Notes: generated by a model from the letters alone, not told the origin. A stretch of DNA of 64,000 bases from Streptomyces catenulae (GCF_000718015.1 NZ_JODY01000001.1:484779-548778), one strand, 5' to 3'; counted from the first letter of the stretch, positions 35,909 to 45,581 are shown. Made by a program: numbers and translations.

Positions 35909-37435
35909 GTGACTTTTCCAGCTCCGGGGGCCGCCGCGCCCCAGCCGGCCGGGACCCACCGGCCCGCGCCGGGCCCCGCCGCCGACGAGGGCCTGGCCCG
36001 CCGTCTGCGCGCCCTCGCGTGCACCGCGCCGCTGCACGACCTCGACGCGCGCAAGGCCAACCTCGCGGGCGAGTACGGCGGGTACGCCATGGCGGAGGTG
36101 GCGCTCGCCGTCATCGACCTGGTCACGCTCCACATGGACTTCGACACCGGCGCCGACCACGAGGAGATAGTGGCCCGGGTCCTGCCCCGCATCGCCGCCC
36201 AGGCCCCCGACCGCCCCGCCGCCGAACACGAGCGCGTCGCCCGCTGGGTCCTGGAGAACCTCCTCAACGTCGGCAGCGTGGACCGCGGATTCCGCGCCGT
36301 CTACGGCACGTTCGACACCTCCGGCACCTACGTCCGCCGCGACTACGACTTCAAGCTCGTCGAAGAGGTCCCCGGATCCGGCGGCGCGGTCTTCCTGCGC
36401 ACCACCGACGAAGCCGTCAACGTCCTCGTCGGCGCCCTCGACACCGACGTCACCAGCGCCCAGATCGCCGCCGAGGTGAAGCTGGAGGTGCTGATCAGCC
36501 GCGGCCGCCTCGCCGACGCCCAGCTCGCCGCCGAGCAGGCCCGCTACCGCACCGTCCAGTACGCCGAGACCCTCCGCCGCACCCTCGACGCCACCCGGCG
36601 CAACGTCCGCGCCGTCGACTGGCTGGAGACCGTCCCCGACATGATCGCCGAGGCGCTCGACCACGTCGCCGACCGCTACCGCCACGAGAACGCGATCCTC
36701 ACCAACATCCGCAAGGCCCGCGACGAGACCGAGGAGCCCGAGCACAAGCGGCGCGCCGCCGAGCTGGTCGACATCGTCAAGGACTGCATCCGGCGCCACA
36801 CCCAGCTCCAGTCCCGCCTGCTGGAGGCCGGACCGCTCTTCCGCGCCGAACAGGACCGCCAGGCGTTCGCCGCCCCCACCGCCCGCTCCGGCCTCGACCT
36901 CTACGGTCAGCTCGTCGCCCCGCTGCTGCCGCTCCCCACCGAGCAGGCCCGCCGGGTCACCGACGCCTTCTTCACCCACGGCACCGGCCTGCGCACCCCG
37001 GCCGCCGTCCGCGTCACCGACCTCGTCGACACCCTGCTCACCCCGCCCGCCGAGCGGGAGCACCTCGGCGCCGAGATGCCCGAGCCCGATCTCGTCGCCA
37101 CCCCCGACGACAGCCGCTTCAGCGAGGCGCAGCTGGACGCCGCCATGGCCCTGCTCGACCTGCCGTCCGACGCGCCCCGCCGCCTCTCCGGACTCCTCGC
37201 CGACGCCCGCCGCACCGGCGACCCGGACCTCGCCTACCTCGTCGCCCTCCTCTCCGTGCACGCCGCCAGCCCCCCGGTCGGCACCGCCTACCGCCAGGGT
37301 GAGGCGCAGCTGCTCTTCGCCGTCGACGACGGCACCGAGCTGACCGACCCGGAGTTCGGCGGCGCCGACCTCATCGTCGGCACCGCCCTCCTGGACGCCG
37401 CGGGCATGGCCGCCGACCGCTCGGAGGGCGCCTGA
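35909..37435 (+). CDS. MukF/MksF/JetA-like kleisin of a condensin-like complex
   Basis: 508 residues from GTG 35909. After a Pro-rich 35-residue leader there is a helical N-terminal domain (about 40-190; YGGYAMAEVALAVIDLVTLHMDF), a long coiled-coil-prone middle (about 200-320; LADAQLAAEQARYRTVQYAETLRRTLDATRR, DHVADRYRHENAILTNIRKARDE) and a C-terminal globular part. This order fits MukF/MksF/JetA, the kleisin that bridges the ATPase heads. Next genes encode the MksE-like and MksB-like partners (gaps 82 and 55 bases). I chose 35909 over GTG 35885 because of the -10 spacing. Sequence similarity to studied MukF is too low to see by eye, so the name rests on architecture and operon. Confidence 0.72.
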   Translation: MTFPAPGAAAPQPAGTHRPAPGPAADEGLARRLRALACTAPLHDLDARKANLAGEYGGYAMAEVALAVIDLVTLHMDFDTGADHEEIVARVLPRIAAQAPDRPAAEHERVARWVLENLLNVGSVDRGFRAVYGTFDTSGTYVRRDYDFKLVEEVPGSGGAVFLRTTDEAVNVLVGALDTDVTSAQIAAEVKLEVLISRGRLADAQLAAEQARYRTVQYAETLRRTLDATRRNVRAVDWLETVPDMIAEALDHVADRYRHENAILTNIRKARDETEEPEHKRRAAELVDIVKDCIRRHTQLQSRLLEAGPLFRAEQDRQAFAAPTARSGLDLYGQLVAPLLPLPTEQARRVTDAFFTHGTGLRTPAAVRVTDLVDTLLTPPAEREHLGAEMPEPDLVATPDDSRFSEAQLDAAMALLDLPSDAPRRLSGLLADARRTGDPDLAYLVALLSVHAASPPVGTAYRQGEAQLLFAVDDGTELTDPEFGGADLIVGTALLDAAGMAADRSEGA

Positions 37436-37517
37436 TGCCCCGGCCCGCCCGCGGCCACCGGCTCCCGCCCGCCGCACCCCTGCCCCACCCGTCCGTCCCC
37501 CGCAAGGAGCCCCGCCC

Positions 37518-38426
37518 GTGACCGAGTACGCCGCCGACGAGGTGCCGCAGCCGGAGCCGGTGCCCGCGCCCCCCGGGCGGGGAGCCGAGTCCGCCGCGGC
37601 GCCGGTCACCCCCGCCGACGCCGCCGACGCGGCGCGGCTCGTCGCCTTCGGCCTCCAGCCCAAGCTGCTCCCGGCCCGCGACGCCGAATACGCCGAGCTG
37701 CTGCGCCGCCACCGCGACGACCCCGCCTTCGCCCGGCTCGCCGACGCCGTCGCCTCCGGGCTCGGCCTCGTCGTCCTGGAGGTGTCCACCCGCGCCGGGA
37801 TGGCCGTCACCGCCGCCGAGGACTCCGTCTTCGCGGTCCGCATGGGCGACTACGCCCGCCGCGCCTCCGCCGACTCCGCCGACCGCTTCCTGCACGGACT
37901 GGCCCACCTCGCCGTCGCCGCCCTCGCCTTCCCGCGTCCCGAGGACCTCGCCGACGACGGCTACATCGGCCGCCTCACCGTCAACGGCGTGGACGCCTTC
38001 GTCCGCCAGGCCTGCCGCCGCCTGGAGGAGCGCGCCGCCGAGAGCGGCGAGAACACCGACCCGGCCACCGGCGCCCCCGGTCTGGAGGCCGCCTGGCGCG
38101 TCTATGCCCGCCGCAGCGCCACCGGCGCCACCAAGGACGCCCGGCGGCTGGCCGGTTCCACCACCGGCATCATCGCCAAGGCCGTCACCTTCCTCGTCGA
38201 CTCCGGCTTCCTCCAGCGCACCGGCGACGACGCGGGCGGCACCTACCGCACCACCGCCCGCTACCAACTCCAGGTCCGCGATCTGGCCGGTGGCGCCGCG
38301 ATGAGCGAACTGCTGGAGCTGGGCGTCGTCCCCGTCGCCGACGGCACCGCCTCCCTGCTGCCCGGCGAGGAGACCGACGCCCTCGACCTGGTGGCCGACG
38401 CCGGACTCCCGTTCCACAGCGCCTGA
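37518..38426 (+). CDS. MukE/MksE/JetB-like winged-helix subunit
   Basis: 302 residues, GTG start with AAGGAG 8 bases upstream. After a disordered acidic/Pro leader (1-45) the protein is helical with two winged-helix-like regions; the second (about 195-275) reads LEAAWRVYARRSATGATKDARRLAGSTTGIIAKAVTFLVDSGFLQRTGDDAGGTYRTTARYQLQV, with the strand-turn-strand wing at its end. Size, position between a kleisin-like and an SMC-like gene, and the double wing agree with MukE/MksE/JetB, the kleisin-associated accessory (KITE) subunit. No enzyme motif. It should sit on the kleisin and control head engagement or DNA clamping. Confidence 0.72.
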   Translation: MTEYAADEVPQPEPVPAPPGRGAESAAAPVTPADAADAARLVAFGLQPKLLPARDAEYAELLRRHRDDPAFARLADAVASGLGLVVLEVSTRAGMAVTAAEDSVFAVRMGDYARRASADSADRFLHGLAHLAVAALAFPRPEDLADDGYIGRLTVNGVDAFVRQACRRLEERAAESGENTDPATGAPGLEAAWRVYARRSATGATKDARRLAGSTTGIIAKAVTFLVDSGFLQRTGDDAGGTYRTTARYQLQVRDLAGGAAMSELLELGVVPVADGTASLLPGEETDALDLVADAGLPFHSA

Positions 38427-38481
38427 CCGCCCGCCGCCGTCCCCTGCCCGTCCCTGTCCGTCCCGTCAACGAAAGTCCGCC

Positions 38482-41400
38482 ATGTACGAGCTGTCCCGGG
38501 TCCGCCTCTACTCGATCGGACCGGCCGGCGCACGCTACGCCGACACCGTGCTGGACCTCCGCGGCGTCGGTGCCCCCGTACCGCAGCCCGCACCGGCCCA
38601 GGCGGACTTCTTCGAGGACGAACCGACCGGCCCGCCGCGCCGCCCGGCCCCCGCGGGCGTCCTCTTCCTGGAGAACGGCGGCGGCAAGTCCGTCCTCCTC
38701 AAGCTGATCTTCTCGGTGATGCTGCCGGGCCACCGCAACACCCTCGGCGGCGCCAGCTCCGGCGTGCTGCGCAAGTTCCTGCTCGCCGACGACTGCGGCC
38801 ATGTCGCCCTGGAGTGGCAGCACACCGTCACCGGCGAGTCCGTCGTCGTCGGCAAGGTCAGCGAATGGCGCGGCCGTCAGGTCTCCAACGACCCGCGGAA
38901 GTTCGCCGAGGCGTGGTACAGCTTCCGCCCCGGCCCCGGCATGAGCCTGGACGCGCTGCCCGTCGCCGAGGCCACCGTCGTCCGGCCGCGCGGCGAGGAC
39001 GGCGAGGGCGCCTCGGGCGCCCGCGGGCGCCGCCGCACCATGAAGGGCTTCCGCGACGTCCTGACCGAGGCGGGCAGGAACTACCCGGGCCTCGACGTCG
39101 TCTGGGAGGAGATCCACGAACGCTGGAACGAACACCTCGGCGACCTCGGCCTGGACCCCGAACTCTTCCGCTACCAGCGGGAGATGAACGCCGACGAGGG
39201 CGAGGCCGCCGGTCTCTTCGCGGTGAAGAACGACTCCGACTTCACCGATCTGCTGCTCCGCGCCGTCACCGACACCCGCGACACCGACGGCCTCGCCGAC
39301 CTCGTCCACGGCTTCGCCCACAAGCTGGGCCGCCGCGCCGAGCTGACCGCCGAGCGGGAGTTCACCGCCGGCTCCCTCGACCTGCTCACCACCATCGCCG
39401 AGGCCGCCGACCGCCGCGAACAGGCCCGCCAGGTGCACACCGGCGCCGAACGCCGCACCCGCGCCCTCGCCCGCCAGCTGCACGCCCGCTCCACCGAGGA
39501 GCACGGCCGCGCCGCCGAGCTGGCCGAACAGGTCGCCGCCGCGGCCCACCGTGTCACCGACGCCGAGGGCACCCGCGACCGCCGCGCCCTGGTCTCCGCC
39601 GAACTCGCCTACCGCCACGCCTCGCTGGCGCTCGCCGCCGCCGAGAAGGGCGCCGCCGCCCAGCGCCGCGAGCTGAACGACGCCCGCACCCTGTACAGCG
39701 CCTGGCAGGCCGCCGAGACGGTGCTCCGCCACCGCGCCGCCGCCGACCGCTCGGCCCGCGTCGCCGCCGCCATCCGCGAGGCCGAACGCGACGCCGCCCC
39801 GGCCCTGGCCGCCCGCGCCACCGCCGCCGCCGACCTCGTCCGCGCCCTGCACACCGCGGCCGAGGCCGGGGAGCGCCTCGCGGCCGAGGAGGAGGAGCGC
39901 TCCGCCGCCCTCCAGGAGGCCGGGGAGGGCGCCCACCGCGACGCCACCGCCGCCGCCACCCACGCCCAGCGCGCCCGCAGCGAGGCCGACCACCTCGGGC
40001 AGCGGCTCACCGAGGTCGCCGAGGAGACCGCCGAGGCGGTCCGGGCCGGTTGGCTCGACGACAGCTCCCCGGACGCCGATCCGGCCCGCGCGGCCCTCGC
40101 CGCCGCCGACGCCGAGAAGGACGCCGTCGCCGCCTGGGACACCGCCCGCGAGGCCGCCCGCACCGCCACCGACCACGCCCGCCGCGCCACCACCCGGCAC
40201 TCCACCGCCGAGTTGGCCGCCGCCCGCGCCGAGGACGCCGCCACCGCAGCCGCCCGCGCCTGGGAGGCCGAGCGCGCCACCGCCGCCGCCCTCGGCGCCG
40301 AACAGCGCCTCGCCGACCTCCTCGGCCTGCCGCAGTCCGACCCCGCCACGGACACCCCGGCCGACGCCGCCGACCCGGCCGGTCCGCTGACCGCCGAGGA
40401 GCTGGACCGCAACGCCGACGCCCTGCGCGAGCTGCTGGAGGGCGGCGTCACTTCCGCCGAGCGCCACCTCTTCGACCTGCGCACCGCCGCCGCCGACGAC
40501 GCCCGCATCCTCGGCGCCCTCGGCGACGGCGGGCTGCTGCCCCCGGGCCCCGACGTCCTCGCCGCCGTCGAGTACCTCGGCGAACACGGTGTCCCCGCGC
40601 TGCCCGGCTGGCGCTATCTCGCCCAGTCCGTCGACCCCGCCGACCACGCCCGGGTGCTGGCCGCCCGGCCCGAGCTGGTCGACGGCGTGATCATCACCGA
40701 CCCGGACACCCACGCCCGGGCCCGGGAGATCCTCGCCGCCGCCGCGCTGCTGCCCCGCTCCGCCGTCGCCGTCGGCACCTCCGAGGCGCTCCTCGCGCCC
40801 GCCCCCGGGGCCGCCGCCGCGGACTCCGGCGTCTTCCTCGTCCCGCCGAACCCGGCGATGCACGACGAGTCCGCCGCCGACGAGGAGCGCCAGGCCCTGC
40901 GCGCCCGCGCCGTCGAGCGGGACGACGAGATCCGCGCGCTCGCCGCCCGCCTCGCCGCCGACCGCGCCCTCGCCGCCCGCCTCACCTCCTGGCGCGCCGG
41001 ATGCCCGGCCGGTCACCTCGCCGAGCTGGCCGAGGCCGCCGGACGGACCCGGACCGCGGCCACCGAGGCGGCGGCGGAGCTGGCCGAGGCCCGCGCCGCC
41101 CGTACCGAGGCCGACGAGACGGCCGCCGAGGCCACCGCCGTCCGCGACGAACGGCAGGAGACCGCCCAGCGCGCCCGCCGCTCCGCCGACCTGCTGGCGG
41201 GCCTCGCCCACCGGCTGCGCGAGCGCGCCGGATGGCAGTCGCGGATGCGGGAACTGGCCGACGAGGCCGCCGAGTTCGAGGCCCGCGCCGAGGAGTGCGT
41301 GGACCGCGCCCGCGCCGCCGACGAGGACCGCCGGGCCGCCCAGCGCGCCGCCGACGACGCCCACCGCACCGCCCGCGCCCTGCGCGCCGAACGCGCCGAG

Positions 41401-43116
41401 ATCGCCGGTGTCCCCGACGACCTCGGCCCCGCCCCCGAGGGCGCCCCCACCTCGCTGCCCGCGCTCCGCGAGGCGTACCGCTCCGCCTCACAGCTGTACG
41501 AGAAGGTCGGCGTCGGCGCCGACCTCCGCGCCGAACAGGCCCGCGCCGAGGGCGACGAATCCGCCGCGCTCGCCGAGCTGAACCGCCTCACCAACAAGGT
41601 CCGCACCCGCGCCGGGGCGCTGCTGGAGAGCCCGGACGCCGCCGACGGCCCGTCCCGGCAGGCCGCCGCCGGGCGCGCCGAGTCGCTGGTGACGATGTTG
41701 GAGACCCGCGCCTCGGCCGCCAGTGAGCAGCTGGGCCGGTTGCGCGGCGAGGCCGAGCGGCTGGCGCCCGCCGAGGGCACGGCCCACACCGACCTCGCCG
41801 AGGAGCAGGTGCCCGCCGACGCGGAGCGCGCCAAGGAGCTGCTGCGCACCGCCGCCGGTGAACTCGCCACCGCCACCGAGGCGCTGGAGTCCGCCCGCAC
41901 CCACCACGACGAGCTGCTGCGCGGCCACCGCGCCGCCGAGGAGGCGGCCGACGGCTTCGAGGAGACCGCGGCGCTCCTGCGCGATCTGCTGCGCGAGGCC
42001 CAGCCCGCCGACGACACCGCGGACGAGCTGGTGCAGCCCTACCCCGGGCGGCTGGAGGAGGGCCGCCGCGCCGCGGCCGAGTCCCGCCGTTCGCTGCGCG
42101 GCTGCGCCCAGGACCTCTCCGCCGCCGACGCCGCCGTCCGCGAGGCGAGCGACGTCCTCGTCCGGCACGCCAACGCCACCCGCTTCGAGCACGTCCGCAC
42201 CCCGGCGCGGCAGCAGATCCGGGAGCTGCCGGTGGCGGCGCTGCCGGAGCACGCCGCGAAGTGGGCGGAGGCGTTCGCGCCCCGGCTGCGGGTACTCACC
42301 GACGAGTTGGACCAGCTGGAGCGGAACCGCGACTCCATCGTCGACCGGCTGCGCGGTCTGGTGGAGTCCTCGCTGACCACGCTCCGCTCCGCCCAGCGGC
42401 TCTCCCGGCTGCCGGAGGGGCTGGGGGAGTGGTCGGGCCAGGAGTTCCTCCGTATCCGCTTCGACGACCCGGACCAGGCCACGCTCACCGAGCGGCTGGG
42501 CGAGGTCATCGACGAGGCGACCCGCGCCGCCGTCCGCAAGAACAGCGATCTGCGGCGGGACGGCATGTCCCTGCTGCTGCGCGGGGTGGCCGCCGCACTG
42601 GCGCCACGCGGGGTGGCCGTGGAGATCCTCAAGCCGGACGCGGTGCTGCGCGCCGAGCGGGTGCCGGTCGGTCAGATGGGCGACGTCTTCTCCGGCGGCC
42701 AGCTGCTGACCGCCGCCATCGCGCTGTACTGCACGATGGCGGCGCTCCGCAGCAACGACCGCGGCCGGGACAAGCAGCCCCACGCGGGCACGCTCTTCCT
42801 CGACAACCCCATCGGCCGCGCCAACGCCACCTATCTGCTGGAGCTCCAGCGGGCTGTCGCGGACGCGCTCGGCGTCCAGCTGCTCTACACCACCGGCCTC
42901 TTCGACACCACCGCGCTGGCGGAGTTCCCGCTGGTCATCCGGTTGCGCAACGACGCGGACCTGCGGGCGGGCCTGAAGTACATCAGCGTCGAGGAGCATC
43001 TGCGCCCCGGTCTGCCGCAGTCCGACCCGTCCGGCGAGGCGGTCCACGGTCAGATCACGGCGACCCGGATGTACAAGCGGCCGGAGGAGAGCCCGGAGCC
43101 GGTGCCGGGCGGCTGA
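38482..43116 (+). CDS. SMC/MukB/MksB/JetC-like ATPase, 1544 residues
   Basis: The N-terminal ATPase lobe has Walker A LENGGGKSVLLK (Lys69, Ser70). Coiled coil runs through about residues 280-650 and 800-1330, with a globular hinge-like domain between (about 660-815). The C-terminal lobe has the ABC signature FSGGQ (Ser1404) and Walker B TLFLDNP (Asp1441). Asn1442 stands where SMC proteins have the catalytic Glu. Head, coil, hinge, coil, head is the layout of MukB, MksB and Wadjet JetC. Together with the two upstream genes it should form a DNA-loop-extruding or plasmid-sensing complex. No JetD/toprim nuclease gene lies on either side, so restriction activity is doubtful here. Confidence 0.88.
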   Translation: MYELSRVRLYSIGPAGARYADTVLDLRGVGAPVPQPAPAQADFFEDEPTGPPRRPAPAGVLFLENGGGKSVLLKLIFSVMLPGHRNTLGGASSGVLRKFLLADDCGHVALEWQHTVTGESVVVGKVSEWRGRQVSNDPRKFAEAWYSFRPGPGMSLDALPVAEATVVRPRGEDGEGASGARGRRRTMKGFRDVLTEAGRNYPGLDVVWEEIHERWNEHLGDLGLDPELFRYQREMNADEGEAAGLFAVKNDSDFTDLLLRAVTDTRDTDGLADLVHGFAHKLGRRAELTAEREFTAGSLDLLTTIAEAADRREQARQVHTGAERRTRALARQLHARSTEEHGRAAELAEQVAAAAHRVTDAEGTRDRRALVSAELAYRHASLALAAAEKGAAAQRRELNDARTLYSAWQAAETVLRHRAAADRSARVAAAIREAERDAAPALAARATAAADLVRALHTAAEAGERLAAEEEERSAALQEAGEGAHRDATAAATHAQRARSEADHLGQRLTEVAEETAEAVRAGWLDDSSPDADPARAALAAADAEKDAVAAWDTAREAARTATDHARRATTRHSTAELAAARAEDAATAAARAWEAERATAAALGAEQRLADLLGLPQSDPATDTPADAADPAGPLTAEELDRNADALRELLEGGVTSAERHLFDLRTAAADDARILGALGDGGLLPPGPDVLAAVEYLGEHGVPALPGWRYLAQSVDPADHARVLAARPELVDGVIITDPDTHARAREILAAAALLPRSAVAVGTSEALLAPAPGAAAADSGVFLVPPNPAMHDESAADEERQALRARAVERDDEIRALAARLAADRALAARLTSWRAGCPAGHLAELAEAAGRTRTAATEAAAELAEARAARTEADETAAEATAVRDERQETAQRARRSADLLAGLAHRLRERAGWQSRMRELADEAAEFEARAEECVDRARAADEDRRAAQRAADDAHRTARALRAERAEIAGVPDDLGPAPEGAPTSLPALREAYRSASQLYEKVGVGADLRAEQARAEGDESAALAELNRLTNKVRTRAGALLESPDAADGPSRQAAAGRAESLVTMLETRASAASEQLGRLRGEAERLAPAEGTAHTDLAEEQVPADAERAKELLRTAAGELATATEALESARTHHDELLRGHRAAEEAADGFEETAALLRDLLREAQPADDTADELVQPYPGRLEEGRRAAAESRRSLRGCAQDLSAADAAVREASDVLVRHANATRFEHVRTPARQQIRELPVAALPEHAAKWAEAFAPRLRVLTDELDQLERNRDSIVDRLRGLVESSLTTLRSAQRLSRLPEGLGEWSGQEFLRIRFDDPDQATLTERLGEVIDEATRAAVRKNSDLRRDGMSLLLRGVAAALAPRGVAVEILKPDAVLRAERVPVGQMGDVFSGGQLLTAAIALYCTMAALRSNDRGRDKQPHAGTLFLDNPIGRANATYLLELQRAVADALGVQLLYTTGLFDTTALAEFPLVIRLRNDADLRAGLKYISVEEHLRPGLPQSDPSGEAVHGQITATRMYKRPEESPEPVPGG

Positions 43117-43121
43117 GCCGA

Positions 43122-43153
43122 CGGGGCGGGAGGCACCGACGCCGCCCGCCCCG
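43122..43153. terminator. Bidirectional terminator after condensin-like operon
   Basis: CGGGGCGGG (43122-43130) pairs with CCCGCCCCG (43145-43153) over a 14-base loop, between the convergent stops at 43116 and 43160. It shows that the three-gene operon ends here. Confidence 0.75.
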
Positions 43154-43159
43154 CCCTCC

Positions 43160-44245
43160 TCACAGCACCACCACCGACCGCAGCACCTCGCCGCCCCGCA
43201 TCTTCGCGAAGGCGGGCTCGACGTCGTCCAGACCGATGGTCTCGGTGACGAAGCGTTCCAGGTCGAGCTTGCCGCTGAGATGGAGGTCGATCAGGACCGG
43301 GAAGTCGCGGCTGGGCAGACAGTCGCCGTACCACGACGCCTTGAGGGCGCCGCCGCGTCCGAAGAGGTCGGCCAGCGGCAGGTCGATGCGCATCTCCGGG
43401 TCCGGCACCCCGACCTGCACCAGCGTCCCGGCGAGATCGCGCATGTAGAACGCCTGCCGGTAGGTCTCCGGGCGGCCGACCGCGTCGATGACGACATCGG
43501 CGCCGAACCCGGAGGTGAGCGCGCGCACCGCCTCGACGGGGTCCGTACCGCGGGAGTTGACGGTGTCGGTGGCGCCGAAGCGTTCGGCGGCGTCCAGCTT
43601 GCGGTCGTCGATGTCGACGGCGATGACCCGGCGCGCCCCGGCACGGGAGGCTCCGGCGATGGCGGCGTTGCCGACGCCGCCGCAGCCGATGACCGCGACG
43701 GTGTCACCGCTGCCGACGCCCCCGGTGTGCACGGCGGCGCCGTACCCGGCCATGACCCCGCAGCCGATCAGTCCCGCAGCCTCCGGCCGGGCCGCCGGGT
43801 CGACCTTCACCGCCTGCCCGGCGGCGACCAGCGTCTTCTCGGCGAACGCCCCGATACCGAGGGCCGGGGCGAGCGGGGTGCCGTCGCGCAGCGTCATGGA
43901 CTGTGCGGCGTTACGTGAGTCGAAGCAGTACCAGGGGCGGCCGCGGCGGCAGGCGCGGCAGCGGCCGCAGGGCGCCCGCCAGGCGAGGACGACGAAGTCG
44001 CCGGGGGCGAGGTCGGTGACGTCCGGTCCGGCCGCCTCCACGACCCCGGCCGCTTCGTGGCCGAGCAGGTAGGGGAAGGCGTCGCCGACCGCGCCCTCGC
44101 GGTGGTGCAGGTCGGTGTGGCAGACCCCGCACGCCTGGACGGAGACCAGGACCTCACCGGGGCCGGGATCGGGCACGAGGATCGGCAGCACCTCGACGGG
44201 TGCGCCCGGGGTGACGGCGACGGCGGCGCGGACTTCGTGCGGCAT
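43160..44245 (-). CDS. Zn-dependent alcohol dehydrogenase, S-(hydroxymethyl)mycothiol dehydrogenase type
   Basis: 361 residues of the medium-chain dehydrogenase family. Catalytic zinc site: [13 protein letters not shown] and [10 protein letters not shown]. Structural zinc loop: [18 protein letters not shown] site: [15 protein letters not shown] with the acidic [14 protein letters not shown]. The GRPWYCF and [15 protein letters not shown] stretches agree with the actinobacterial mycothiol-dependent formaldehyde dehydrogenase (MscR/AdhE2). It would oxidise the mycothiol adduct of formaldehyde. GAGGAG precedes the ATG. The metallo-beta-lactamase-fold hydrolase that often follows mscR is absent; the next genes are an IclR regulator and a Rieske protein, so demethylation of a methylated compound may be the formaldehyde source. 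Confidence 0.87.
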   Translation of the reverse strand: MPHEVRAAVAVTPGAPVEVLPILVPDPGPGEVLVSVQACGVCHTDLHHREGAVGDAFPYLLGHEAAGVVEAAGPDVTDLAPGDFVVLAWRAPCGRCRACRRGRPWYCFDSRNAAQSMTLRDGTPLAPALGIGAFAEKTLVAAGQAVKVDPAARPEAAGLIGCGVMAGYGAAVHTGGVGSGDTVAVIGCGGVGNAAIAGASRAGARRVIAVDIDDRKLDAAERFGATDTVNSRGTDPVEAVRALTSGFGADVVIDAVGRPETYRQAFYMRDLAGTLVQVGVPDPEMRIDLPLADLFGRGGALKASWYGDCLPSRDFPVLIDLHLSGKLDLERFVTETIGLDDVEPAFAKMRGGEVLRSVVVL

Positions 44246-44389
44246 GGCTCACTCCTCTACAGCGCCTGCCGTGCGGGCAGGGGCGGGTGCACGCGAGAGT
44301 CGGCACGGATGCCTGTGGGGGGAGGGTGGTGCGCTGCGCAGGGGTGGGGGAGGGCGGTGGACGGCGGACCGGCCACACCCCGATGTTGC

Positions 44390-44415
44390 CTATCGCGCGT
44401 CGAGTTGCGCGATAG
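44390..44415. promoter_or_regulatory. Palindrome CTATCGCGC-N8-GCGCGATAG upstream of the dehydrogenase
   Basis: A perfect 9-base inverted repeat with an 8-base spacer, about 150 bases upstream of the dehydrogenase start in the 378-base gap after the IclR gene. A TTGACG at 44446-44451 (minus strand) could be the matching -35, with the palindrome downstream of it. IclR-family dimers bind sites of this size. The rest of the gap holds no gene I can support. Confidence 0.6.
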
Positions 44416-44623
44416 GAGACATGCTGGAAGTCCGCCCCCGATCCGTCAAGAGGCGTCTTGCGCCACCCGGAACGGGCCCGCGGCGACCGCCCGGGACGAC
44501 CCCGCGGCGCCACCCGGACCGGCCGTCCACCGCCCACCCCGGACCGGCCGTCCGCCGCGCCCGGCGCCTCCGCCGCGCCCGGCGCCTCCCCGGCGCCTCG
44601 CGGCGGGGCCGCCCGACACCCCG

Positions 44624-45430
44624 TCAGCCCGCGTGCCCCATCCGCCGGGAGAGGTCCGCCGCCGCCTCGACCGCGCGCTGCGCCAGCTCCGGCAGGAGGG
44701 CGCGGCTCATCCGGTACGCCGGTCCGGAGACACCGATCGCGCCGATCACCGCCCCGTCGTGCGCCCGCACCGGCGCCGCCACCGCGTTCAGCCCGATCTC
44801 CAACTCCTCGGTCGAGCAGGCGAACCCGTTCTCGAACGCGCCGGTCAGCTGGGCGCGCAGATCACCGGCGGCGGTCAGCGTGTGCTCCGTGAACCGCGCC
44901 AGCTTCCGCCCCGCCAACCGCTCCCGGCGCTCCCGCGGCAGATGCGCCAGCAGCACCTTGCCGCTCGCGGTGGCGTGCAGCGGGGTGCGGCGGCCCAGCC
45001 AGTTGTACGCGGTGACCGCGGCGGCGCCCCGCGCCTGCATGATGTTGACCGCCGCGTCGCCGTCCAGCACCGCGATGTTGGCGGTCTCCCCGGTGCCGTT
45101 CGCCAGCGCCCGGCACACCGGCTGGCCCTCCTGCGAGATGTCCAGCCGGATCGCGGCGGCGCCCGCCAGCCGCAGCACCCCCGCGCCGAGGAAGTACTTG
45201 CCGCGCTCCTTCTCCTGCTCGACCAGCCCGCGGTTCTCCAGCACGCCCAGGATCCGGAATGCGGTGGACTTGTGGACGCCCAACTCCTCGGACAGCTCGG
45301 TCACGCCCGCCTCGCCGAGGCGGGCGAGCAGCTCCAGCACGCTCACCGCGCGCTCCACGGACTGGACGGAACCCGCCCCGCCCCGCCGCTCGTCGGGCCG
45401 CTCCGCTGCGGTATCGCTCGTGTTCGACAT
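44624..45430 (-). CDS. IclR-family transcriptional regulator
   Basis: 268 residues. The winged helix-turn-helix lies at about residues 25-85 (VQSVERAVSVLELLARLGEAGVTELSEELGVHKSTAFRILGVLENRGLVEQ), followed by the IclR effector domain (about 100-265) with LHATASGKVLLAHL, FENGFACSTEELEIGLNAVAAPVR and VIGAIGVSGPAYR. I started it at the ATG at 45430 (MSNTSDTAAERPDE); the open frame runs further up but with poor codon usage and through the palindrome at 45.6 kb. It sits between the mycothiol dehydrogenase and the divergent Rieske gene, each with a palindrome upstream, so it probably controls both. Confidence 0.93.
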   Translation of the reverse strand: MSNTSDTAAERPDERRGGAGSVQSVERAVSVLELLARLGEAGVTELSEELGVHKSTAFRILGVLENRGLVEQEKERGKYFLGAGVLRLAGAAAIRLDISQEGQPVCRALANGTGETANIAVLDGDAAVNIMQARGAAAVTAYNWLGRRTPLHATASGKVLLAHLPRERRERLAGRKLARFTEHTLTAAGDLRAQLTGAFENGFACSTEELEIGLNAVAAPVRAHDGAVIGAIGVSGPAYRMSRALLPELAQRAVEAAADLSRRMGHAG

Positions 45431-45581
45431 GGGACTTCGTGTCACCGCCCGTTGGCCCCTGAAGGGCGCGTCGGAGGGAGCCCGTGAGGCGCGTGAGGGC
45501 CCGGGGATCCCTGGCGAGCCGGGGCCGGGAGAAACGGCCCGAAGGCCCTTGACGGCCCGCCCCACGGCCTGGATTCTGTTG

